Source: Neisseria musculi
Lineage (GTDB): Bacteria > Pseudomonadota > Gammaproteobacteria > Burkholderiales > Neisseriaceae
Length of the DNA: 64,000 bases
Direction: 5' to 3'
NCBI RefSeq assembly: GCF_014297595.2
Contig: NZ_CP060414.2
Span: forward strand, 1,116,001-1,180,000
Shown one piece after another: positions 57,744 through 64,000 of the stretch (position 1 is the stretch's first letter; each line of letters begins with the position of its first letter). Made by a program: the position numbers and the translations under genes. The notes under the pieces were generated by a model. The model worked only from the letters and a program-made list of their open reading frames with translations. It ran no database searches and was not told where the DNA came from.

Positions 57744-57826
57744 CTTACATTGCTGGCTTACTTGCTTGCCTTACCTGTTGAATGAATCATATACCAAAGA
57801 TATTTGGTATAGCAAGTATCTTTGGT
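57744..57826. promoter_or_regulatory. Divergent early/repressor operator region
   Basis: Three 13-bp spaced CTTAC elements at 57744, 57757 and 57770 (CTTACATTGCTGG, CTTACTTGCTTGC, CTTACCTGTTGAA), followed by a perfect inverted repeat ATACCAAA-GATA-TTTGGTAT at 57791-57810 and a third half-site TTTGGT at 57821-57826. A leftward promoter (TTGCTA...TATGAT on the minus strand) overlaps the palindrome. By analogy with Mu this is the operator/enhancer between ner and repressor. Confidence 0.7.
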
Positions 57827-57845
57827 TAATATTTTGGTGAAAACT

Positions 57846-58661
57846 ATGGAACGTATTGATTTAGCTTTAAATTTAGTTGAAGAGAGAAGTAGATTAGGTT
57901 ATTCAAGAAAGAATTTTGCAGAGCAGGCTGGTTGCAGTGCGGAAAGTCTGCGTTTGTACGAAAGCGGGCAAGTGAATATCCCTGCCGATTTTTTACTGGC
58001 AGCGGTTCAATTAGGAGTTGACATCCAATTCATATTTACAGGTATTCACTCTGAAAATCTGAATAGAGTCTCAGAAGAAGTTGATAGAAAGATTGAAGAG
58101 AATATAGCGAAAACAACCATAGAAAATCAGATAAATGGTAATGTCAGCAATGCTGTTATTGCTTCTTCAGGTTCTGTTGTAAACCAAGTAAATACGCAAC
58201 AGCATGTAACCAAAACCATAGCAGAAGTGAAACCGGGTATCGAGCATATTACAAACGAGCAGGCGGCAAAATTACAAGCATTAGTAAAGCAAATTGTGGA
58301 GTCTGAACAAATCACAAAGACCAATCCCAAAACATTTAGAGCCGTTTGGTCTAGCCTGAATGCTTACTGTAAAGTTCCTAAATACAACTTAATTCCCCTA
58401 GAAAATTACGAAAAGGCCGAAACATATTTACGGAAATGGCTGGGTCGCTTAGGGAATACTGCTACATCAAGGAAGAAAGACCCTGATTGGCGTAAAAAGA
58501 GGTACGCATATATCAAGCTTAATATCAAACAATTTAACCTTGAAGATTGGCTATCGGACTATCTGATAAAGAATTTTTCAGTTACTAGTCTTACAGCACT
58601 TAGTGATGACGATTTGCAAAAAACCTACTCTGCCGTTGCTAGCAAAAAACGTAAAAAATAA
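57846..58661 (+). CDS. XRE-type repressor with C-terminal ORF6C-like domain
   Basis: 271 residues from the ATG at 57846; the TTG at 57822 has no ribosome site. N-terminal HTH: 'LVEERSRLGYSRKNFAEQAGCSAESLRLYESGQVNIPADFLLAAVQLGV' (XRE). Middle: low-complexity linker rich in Asn, Val and Thr. C-terminal: 'FRAVWSSLNAYCKVPKYNLIPLENYEKAETYLRKWLGRLG', the ORF6C-like helical domain. By position the lysogenic repressor of the early promoter. Unusual in lacking an S24 domain, which is encoded separately downstream. Confidence 0.8.
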   Translation: MERIDLALNLVEERSRLGYSRKNFAEQAGCSAESLRLYESGQVNIPADFLLAAVQLGVDIQFIFTGIHSENLNRVSEEVDRKIEENIAKTTIENQINGNVSNAVIASSGSVVNQVNTQQHVTKTIAEVKPGIEHITNEQAAKLQALVKQIVESEQITKTNPKTFRAVWSSLNAYCKVPKYNLIPLENYEKAETYLRKWLGRLGNTATSRKKDPDWRKKRYAYIKLNIKQFNLEDWLSDYLIKNFSVTSLTALSDDDLQKTYSAVASKKRKK

Positions 58662-58666
58662 CAGTC

Positions 58667-58802
58667 AACTTGGAACTGTTCGATTATTTCCAGTTCCAAG
58701 TTAGAAGTTTTGTTTTTTTTTAGAATTTTTCTAATTTATTGGTTTAAAATAAAATTTCCGAACTTGGAACTAATCCATTTGTTCTAAGTTTAGTTCTAAG
58801 TT
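58667..58802. promoter_or_regulatory. Cluster of AACTTRGAACT operator-like sites
   Basis: AACTTGGAACT at 58667-58677 is a perfect inverted match to AGTTCCAAGTT at 58692-58702 (terminator-like stem after the repressor). AACTTGGAACT recurs at 58761-58771, and its near-complement AGTTCTAAGTT at 58792-58802 with a further half-site TTCTAAGTT at 58782-58790. Five sites in 136 bp just before the S24 gene suggest autoregulation by a second repressor. Confidence 0.65.
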
Positions 58803-58822
58803 CGGACGGCATTACCGATATA

Positions 58823-59266
58823 ATGAGCAACCCGGTCGACCTATCCGAGTTCGTCTTCGTGCCACGCTACAACATCGCCGCCGCCGCAGGCCACGGTGCA
58901 TATGTAGATAGCGAGAGTTACGACTACTGTATAGCATTCAGAAAAGATTATATAAATCAGATACTTTCCAGCAATACGGAAGATTTCAGCGTAATTACGG
59001 TAAAAGGCAACAGCATGGAAGGAGTCCTAAATCACGGCGACCTGATACTGGTAAACCATGCCCGAACCGAGCCGTCAGACGGCCTGTATGTGATACAGAT
59101 AGGATCTGACCTGTTCGTCAAGCAAACACAACGCCTGCCCAACAAACGTCTGTTGGTCAAATCCTCCAACACCAGCTATGACCCGTTTGAGATTGACCTT
59201 AATGATGTAGATGCCGACATCCGTATTATCGGCAAGGTAGAGTGGCTTGGCCGTACCATCGCTTAA
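58823..59266 (+). CDS. Stand-alone S24/LexA-like peptidase domain
   Basis: 147 residues with the C-terminal domain of CI/LexA repressors only: 'FVPRYNIAAAAGHGAYVDSE', the self-cleavage Ser64 in 'VKGNSMEGVLNHGDL' and Lys100 in 'DLFVKQTQRLP', then 'YDPFEIDLNDVDADIRIIGKVEWLGR'. No HTH is present: the reading frame is closed at 58745, and no start lies before 58823. It may have lost its HTH, or work with the separate XRE protein to sense DNA damage. TATAAT overlaps the start codon, allowing a leaderless message. Confidence 0.8.
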   Translation: MSNPVDLSEFVFVPRYNIAAAAGHGAYVDSESYDYCIAFRKDYINQILSSNTEDFSVITVKGNSMEGVLNHGDLILVNHARTEPSDGLYVIQIGSDLFVKQTQRLPNKRLLVKSSNTSYDPFEIDLNDVDADIRIIGKVEWLGRTIA

Positions 59267-59318
59267 TTCAGAGCAGTTTTAAAAATGTCTTAAAACCGTT
59301 TTAAATTTGATAATTCCC

Positions 59319-59467
59319 CGCCAGCTTTTGCTCAAAAAAATGCGCGTTTTTGCTCATTTTTTTGCAAAAGCTGGCGTAAATTTTTTTAGATACAAAAAAA
59401 CGCCGAAATCCGCGTGTTTATTGGATTTCAGCCTTTTTTTGGTGAGTGTGATTCAAGTGCAAAAACT
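59319..59467. promoter_or_regulatory. Transposase-binding sites at the phage left end
   Basis: GTGCAAAAACT at 59457-59467 (complement of the right-end repeat) lies 14 bp inside the junction. About 80 bp further in, a 13-bp inverted repeat CGCCAGCTTTTGC (59319-59331) / GCAAAAGCTGGCG (59364-59376) supplies two more sites. This one-outer plus two-inner spacing mirrors L1 and L2-L3 of Mu. Confidence 0.7.
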
Positions 59468-59531
59468 AACAGTACCCCACATATGCTAAACTGGCCGTCC
59501 GTTTTCCAACCCTTTCCCAAAGCACAACACT

Positions 59532-60626
59532 ATGGCAGGAAACACTTTCGGACAACTCTTTACCGTAACCACTTTCGGCGAAAGCCACGGCCCCGCGCTG
59601 GGCTGCATCATTGACGGCTGCCCGCCCGGGCTGGCCTTAACCAAACAAAACATCCAAGCCGACCTCGACCGCCGCAAACCCGGCACCAGCCGCCACGTTA
59701 CCCAGCGGCGCGAGGCCGATGAAGTGGAAATTCTATCGGGCGTGTTTGAAGGCCGCACCACCGGCACCCCCATCGCGCTGCTGATCCGCAACACCGACCA
59801 GCGCAGCAAAGACTACGGCAATATCGCCCGCCGGTTCCGCCCCGGCCACGCCGATTACACCTATTGGCACAAATACGGCCTGCGCGACTACCGCGGCGGC
59901 GGCCGCTCTTCCGCCCGCGAAACCGCCGCCCGCGTGGCTGCCGGCGCCGTGGCCAAGAAATGGTTGAGCGAAACATTCGGCACCGAAATCGTGTGCTGGG
60001 TAACACAAGTCGGCGAAGTGGAAATCGCATTCGAGGGCGAGCAGTTTATCGCGCAAAACCCGTTTTTTGCCGCCAACCAATCGCAAATCGGCCGGCTCGA
60101 AAACTATATCGACAGCGTGCGCAAATCGCTTGATTCGGTGGGTGCCAAACTGCACATCGAAGCGCGCAACGTGCCTGTGGGCTTGGGCGAACCCGTGTTC
60201 GGCCGCCTCGATGCCGACATCGCCCATGCCCTGATGGGCATCAATGCCGTAAAAGGCGTGGAAATCGGCGACGGCTTCGATGTAGTTGCCCAGCGCGGCA
60301 GTTTCCACGGCGATGAGCTTACCCCGCAAGGCTTCAAATCCAACCACGCCGGCGGGGTGTTGGGCGGCATTTCCACCGGCCAAACCATCACCGCCAACTT
60401 TGCCGTCAAACCCACCAGCAGCATCGCCACCCCCCGCGAAAGCATCGACATCGATGGCAACAGCGTCCAAATCGCCACCCACGGCCGCCACGATCCCTGT
60501 GTGGGGCTGCGCGCCGCACCGATTGCCGAGGCCATGCTGGCTTTGGTGTTAATCGACCATGCTCTGCGCCACCGCGCCCAAAACGCCGGTGTGCGTGTAA
60601 GCACACCCGATATCGAACACCGCTGA
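59532..60626 (+). CDS. aroC: Chorismate synthase
   Basis: 364 residues; final step of the shikimate pathway, converting EPSP to chorismate with reduced FMN as catalyst. Motifs: '[32 protein letters not shown]', '[39 protein letters not shown]' and '[22 protein letters not shown]'. Intact. The prophage junction lies only about 50 bp upstream, where TATGCT could be the native -10 box, so its normal promoter is probably altered. Confidence 0.98.
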   Translation: MAGNTFGQLFTVTTFGESHGPALGCIIDGCPPGLALTKQNIQADLDRRKPGTSRHVTQRREADEVEILSGVFEGRTTGTPIALLIRNTDQRSKDYGNIARRFRPGHADYTYWHKYGLRDYRGGGRSSARETAARVAAGAVAKKWLSETFGTEIVCWVTQVGEVEIAFEGEQFIAQNPFFAANQSQIGRLENYIDSVRKSLDSVGAKLHIEARNVPVGLGEPVFGRLDADIAHALMGINAVKGVEIGDGFDVVAQRGSFHGDELTPQGFKSNHAGGVLGGISTGQTITANFAVKPTSSIATPRESIDIDGNSVQIATHGRHDPCVGLRAAPIAEAMLALVLIDHALRHRAQNAGVRVSTPDIEHR

Positions 60627-60922
60627 ACACAGCCCCCTAAAAACTTCCGGGCCGTCTGAAAAACACCAACCGCCGTCATCCGGCCGTGTTTTCAGACGGC
60701 CTTTATCCTTTGCCCTCCGGTTTGCAGCACCTTACCGCCGCTTGTATGCTGTTTGCCGACTGCATTAACAGCAGCTTACCGAATCATGAAAATATGTAAA
60801 ACACCCTGCCTTGCCGAAACTTTTTAATATCAGCAGTCTATCTTTAAATATCGCGGTGTGTATGTATCGCGGTAATTCACCGCCAGAGCATTACCGCCCC
60901 CTCCCCCCGAAGGAGTAAAAAT
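60627..60922. terminator. Gap after aroC with inverted uptake sequences
   Basis: GGCCGTCTGAAAAAC (about 60650) and TTTCAGACGGCC (about 60690) flank a 26-base loop and likely terminate aroC. Downstream, 'TTTAATATCAGCAGTCTATCTTTAAATA' is AT-rich promoter-like sequence for the next gene; ribosome site GAAGGAGTAAAAAT. Confidence 0.6.
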
Positions 60923-61582
60923 ATGCAGCAAAACATTATTGTCGGCTTATTCAACGTCCCCAGCGAAGCCTACCAAGCCTTCAGCGAATTGAAGGCCTAC
61001 CGCCAAACCCATGATTCTTTGATTGCACAAGCCGTATTGGTGAAAAAAGAAAACGGCGTGATTACTGTGGCCGACAGCACCGATTTTGCCGAAAATGCCG
61101 ATGAAGGCGCAGTTACAGGCGGCCTGCTGGGCGCATTAATCGGCGTGTTGGGCGGCCCCGTGGGCATGCTGCTGGGCGGCGCAACCGGTGCCGTCATCGG
61201 CAGCAGCACGGGCGCAACCGTTTCGCTCGCAGAAGCTACGCTGATGGAAAGTGTGTCGCAAAAAATGATCAATGGCGATGCGGCCGTGATTGTGCTGGCC
61301 CAAGAAGCAAGCGAAGTGCCTGCCGATGCTTTCTTCGGCCGCTTCGACACCCATGTTTTACGCTGGAGCGCAGAAAGCGTCCAACAAGAAGTGTTGACCG
61401 CTGCCGAAGTCGAAGCAGAGCTGCAACGCCAAGCGCGCGAGGAGCTGCAGCAACGCCGCAAAGCCGAGCGCAAAGAAAAGGCAGAAGAGCTGAAAAACAG
61501 CCTGAAGCAGAAATTTGAAGATTTAGGCAAAAAATCAAAGGCGGATAATCAGCTCCGCCGCTGCGCCTTTGGGCAAATCTGA
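60923..61582 (+). CDS. DUF1269-like glycine-zipper protein
   Basis: 219 residues. Alpha/beta N-terminus ('IIVGLFNVPSEAYQAFSELKAYRQ'), a glycine-rich hydrophobic stretch 'GGLLGALIGVLGGPVGMLLGGATGAVIGSSTGA' (about 72-105) that can insert into a membrane, 'GDAAVIVLAQEASEVPADAFFGRF', and a charged coiled-coil C-terminus rich in Lys, Glu and Arg. Matches the DUF1269 membrane-associated family. Role unknown. Confidence 0.7.
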   Translation: MQQNIIVGLFNVPSEAYQAFSELKAYRQTHDSLIAQAVLVKKENGVITVADSTDFAENADEGAVTGGLLGALIGVLGGPVGMLLGGATGAVIGSSTGATVSLAEATLMESVSQKMINGDAAVIVLAQEASEVPADAFFGRFDTHVLRWSAESVQQEVLTAAEVEAELQRQAREELQQRRKAERKEKAEELKNSLKQKFEDLGKKSKADNQLRRCAFGQI

Positions 61583-62073
61583 TCCAACAGCGGCTGTGTT
61601 TGCTGCCTCGGCAGGCGGCATACGGCGATAACGCCCTCAAATTGCCGCCTGCGCAACAAAGGCCGTCTGAAAAGGTTTTCAGACGGCCTTTGAATATCAT
61701 CAAACAATTTTTCATCTCAGGGTCATTTCGGAAAGGTGCTGCGGCGGTGCCGCCCCAAAAGAGTCGGAAACGCCCTATGTGATTCTGATTGCCTACCATC
61801 TCGCCCGCAAATCCGCCCACCGCCGCCGGCACGGCCATACACAAATTTCATCGAGCGCGGCGGCAGAATAACGCCCGCCATATCAGCAAAATTCCGAGAG
61901 ACACCGCACACCCGCAGCGGCAGGCCAAACCATCAACGGCATAGCTGCCGCGGCCAACCGCACCATGCGCCCAAGTTCAAAACATTATCGACAAAGCCTT
62001 AGCCAAAACACCGGCTTTATACTAAAATATGCAGACTTTACCCAATCAGACCATCAGTTTCAGGAACACCAAC
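61583..62073. other. Intergenic gap, no intact gene
   Basis: Apart from the terminator at 61658-61690 nothing intact is seen. 61730-61950 has codon-like GC pattern on the minus strand but is broken by stops in all frames, so it may be the remains of a former gene; I cannot name it. Confidence 0.35.
61658..61690 (+). terminator. Inverted uptake-sequence pair
   Basis: AAAGGCCGTCTGAAAA and its complement TTTTCAGACGGCCTT are separated by 2 bases, 75 bp after the DUF1269-like gene. Probable terminator. Confidence 0.8.
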
Positions 62074-62520
62074 ATGACGAAGGAAACCGCTTTGGGCGCA
62101 GCACTGAAATCCGCAGTGCAAACCATGAGCAAAAAGAAACAAACCGACATGATTGCCGAACATATCTACAATAAATACGATGTGTTCAAACGCTTCAAAC
62201 CGCTGGCTCTCGGCATCGACCAGGATTTGATTGCCGGGCTGCCCCAGTTTGACCCCGCCCTGATTGCGCGCGTGCTGGCCAACCACTGCCGCCGCCCGCG
62301 TTATCTCAAGGCACTCGCCCGCGGCGGCAAACGCTTTGATCTGAACAACCGCTTCAAAGGCGAAGTCAGCCCCGAAGAGCAGTCAATCGCCCAACAGCAC
62401 CCCGCCGTGCAGCAGGCGCTTGCCGCCCGCGTCGAACGCCAAGCTGCCGCCGAAGCGCAGCAAACTGCCGAAACCGTGCCGCCATCTCCCGAAGCCCCCG
62501 CGCAGAGCAACAACGGCTAA
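62074..62520 (+). CDS. proQ: ProQ/FinO-family RNA chaperone
   Basis: 148 residues: MTKETALGAALKSAVQTMSK start, then 'IYNKYDVFKRFKPLALGIDQDLIAGLPQFDPALIARVLANHCRRPRYLKALARGGKRFDLNN', the FinO/ProQ domain, almost as in meningococcal ProQ (NMB1681). The C-terminus is Ala/Gln/Glu-rich. It binds structured 3' ends of small RNAs and mRNAs and stabilises them. Start at 62074 agrees with the meningococcal protein; an in-frame ATG at 62029 is unlikely. Confidence 0.93.
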   Translation: MTKETALGAALKSAVQTMSKKKQTDMIAEHIYNKYDVFKRFKPLALGIDQDLIAGLPQFDPALIARVLANHCRRPRYLKALARGGKRFDLNNRFKGEVSPEEQSIAQQHPAVQQALAARVERQAAAEAQQTAETVPPSPEAPAQSNNG

Positions 62521-62806
62521 ACGCCCTGTCAAACCGGTTCCGCCAACCGCAAGGCAGGGCAGAAACGCCTGCCTTGCGGCCGTCTGAAAGCCTTTACGGC
62601 CAGCCTTTTGAAAACCATACAGCACCGGCGCACCTTGCCTGCGGTAGGGAGCCTGCCCGCTGCGTTGCTGCGCCCTGTATCGAAAATATACACACCCGCT
62701 CGGCCGACAGAGCACATCTGACCCGGCTCGAATATCACATGACATTTTCAGCAAAAAATAATTTCAAACGGCCTGAACCAAAACAGCCGTGCCGATAACC
62801 GGTCAT

Positions 62807-63679
62807 TCACATGCCCAGCCAGCCTGCCAAAATATTCCAATAAAACAGGCAGCCGATGGCGCACACCGCCACCACAATCCCCGCCGCGTTGACGGCGCTG
62901 ATTTTTTCTTTAAACGCCAAAGCCCCCACCAGCGTGCCGAGCACAATCACGCCGATATTCATGCCCGCAAACACCAGCGTAGGGTTGCTGCCCATCACTT
63001 GGTGCGCGCGCACATAGGTGAAAATATTGGCAAAATTCAAACAGCCCAGCACCATCCCGCCGAGTATGCCCGCCGCCGACCATTTGGCCGGCCTGGAAAA
63101 CAGCCAGCCAAACATCAACACCCCTGCCAGGCAAAACGCCACCAGCAGGTTGCCGGCAAAAGCCGTGCCGCTTTTGGCCACCTGTTTAAACAGAATATCG
63201 ATCACGCCGTAGCCCGCCCAAACGCCCAGCAGCCAGCCCGCATTGGCCGCAAACCCCTGTTTTTTACCGCCATCGGGCTTCCAAAGTAGGCAGAACAACG
63301 CCGTAAACGCCAACGCCAAACCGATCAGACGGCCTGTTGAAAGCTGCTCGCCAAACAGCGTAAACGAAGCCAAAACCGGCAGAAACAGCGACAGCCGCTG
63401 CGCCGCATCGGCCCGCACAATCCCCGCCTGTTCCACCGCCTTTCCCATCACCACAAACACAGAAGGCAGCAAAACGCCCAATGCGGCAAACAGCCACCAT
63501 GTCGGCAGATAAGCCTTCCACGCACTCAAATCAGGCTTCAGCAACTGCATACACAACACAACGGCAACGATATAGTTCACCGCCACCGCCTGAGCGATAT
63601 CTATTTTCCGCGAGCGGGCGAGTTTGAGCAGCACCGACACGGCAACGCTGCAAAAAATACTGGCAATCAAATAAAGCAT
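62807..63679 (-). CDS. EamA/DMT-family permease
   Basis: 290 residues with about ten hydrophobic helices in two halves (EamA-type): 'LIASIFCSVAVSVLLKLARSRKIDIAQAVAVNYIVAVVL' and 'AGWLLGVWAGYGVIDILFKQVAKSGTAFAGNLLVAF'. GGAGGTGTTG precedes the ATG at 63679. Drug/metabolite transporter superfamily; substrate unknown. The family often exports amino acids or nucleotide-like metabolites. Confidence 0.82.
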   Translation of the reverse strand: MLYLIASIFCSVAVSVLLKLARSRKIDIAQAVAVNYIVAVVLCMQLLKPDLSAWKAYLPTWWLFAALGVLLPSVFVVMGKAVEQAGIVRADAAQRLSLFLPVLASFTLFGEQLSTGRLIGLALAFTALFCLLWKPDGGKKQGFAANAGWLLGVWAGYGVIDILFKQVAKSGTAFAGNLLVAFCLAGVLMFGWLFSRPAKWSAAGILGGMVLGCLNFANIFTYVRAHQVMGSNPTLVFAGMNIGVIVLGTLVGALAFKEKISAVNAAGIVVAVCAIGCLFYWNILAGWLGM

Positions 63680-64000
63680 CAACACCTCCACCGCAGTTTA
63701 CCGGGCCGTCTGAACAACCGGTTTCACACACCAACCGGCTCCTGCAGACACCTGCGCTGCAAAACCATTCAATCTTGGAAAACCGGTTATCCGGCCCGAC
63801 AGCCGCTTTCTCCCGCCGCCTAAACCATGGCCGCCGATTCAGGCACACTCAAAACCACAGGGCTTTGCCGCGCCTTGCGGCATTCGGCAACGCTGAAAAA
63901 TCCCGACACAAACCTGCCAAAACAAAACCTACACACCATTGGAATTTCCATACCGACATCCTGCACGCCAAATATTTCCACCGTTTCAGACGGCCGCAAC
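63680..64000. other. Right-edge intergenic sequence
   Basis: No gene or RNA recognised. Uptake sequences lie near 63705 and 63986. Confidence 0.35.

Larger units (their letters stand above)
19504..59481 (-). mobile_element. Mu-like transposable prophage, about 40 kb
   Basis: Complete Mu gene order read from right to left: repressor, ner, transposase A, B, early genes, gam, gemA, mor, lysis, terminase, portal, head, sheath, tube, tape measure, baseplate, tail fibre and DNA-modification genes. Transposase-binding repeats (core CTTTTGCAC) occur at both edges. The tetranucleotide TATG occurs at 19500-19503 and 59482-59485, just outside the proposed limits. A TG start at 19502 with a CA end at 59481 is the alternative, but then the 5-bp flanks (cttta and tatgc) do not match. 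Exact ends are therefore provisional. Two or three genes look inactivated (B, C5 methyltransferase). Confidence 0.93.

Noticed and set aside
57822..57845. TTG start of the repressor
   Set aside because: It falls inside the operator region and lacks a ribosome site; the ATG at 57846 is preferred.

Overview
The window is about 64 kb of a Neisseriaceae chromosome, most likely a commensal or animal-associated Neisseria. The evidence is the very dense 12-bp DNA uptake sequence AGGCCGTCTGAA (the 'AG' dialect rather than the meningococcal AT dialect), the GC-rich coding sequence, and neisserial forms of gyrA, truB, rbfA, waaF, aroC and proQ. Species cannot be fixed from sequence reading alone.

Left host region (1-19500): the start of an aldo/keto reductase, a secreted tandem-ABM-domain protein, a b-type cytochrome, NAD(P)H-hydrate dehydratase, gyrA (with the wild-type Ser91/Asp95 pair at the quinolone site), a CNP1-like lipid-free secreted protein, a TSUP permease, the azlCD branched-chain amino acid exporter pair, a frameshifted sulfate-permease gene (cysT/cysU), truB, rbfA, a Gfo/Idh/MocA oxidoreductase, a cupin, heptosyltransferase waaF, and a conserved hypothetical gene. 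Intergenic gaps hold paired uptake sequences acting as terminators and a dispersed, partly duplicated intergenic repeat. An AT-rich gene at 17750-19180 encodes an unusual protein: zinc ribbon, DEDDh exonuclease, coiled coil, transmembrane helix and SH3-like tail.

Prophage (about 19504-59481, roughly 40 kb): a Mu-like transposable phage inserted just upstream of aroC. The control end lies on the right. Reading leftward it carries a stand-alone S24 peptidase-like repressor domain, an XRE/ORF6C repressor and divergent operators, Ner, MuA-type transposase, MuB (split by a frameshift), about fifteen small early genes including a methyltransferase and Gam, then a regulatory island. That island has two copies of a module made of a 20-21 residue hydrophobic peptide plus a 55-residue RHH-like protein, an antirepressor-like gene, and HicAB. 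GemA and Mor follow, and a Mor-type dyad precedes the late genes: amidase, Rz/Rz1 spanins, terminase, portal, head, protease/scaffold, capsid, sheath, tube, tape measure, baseplate and a beta-helix tail fibre. The mom position is occupied by a Com-like zinc finger, a C5-cytosine methyltransferase lacking its catalytic region, and an apparently intact N6-adenine methyltransferase. Transposase-binding repeats are visible at both ends. A probable 110-nt small RNA gene on the opposite strand sits between the two head genes at 38750-38880.

Right host region (59482-64000): aroC, a DUF1269-like glycine-zipper protein, the ProQ RNA chaperone and an EamA-type permease, separated by gaps with no recognisable genes.

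Main candidates for undescribed biology: the plus-strand small RNA inside the late operon, the duplicated peptide/RHH modules with a shared CGTATATACG operator, and the membrane-anchored exonuclease next to the prophage.
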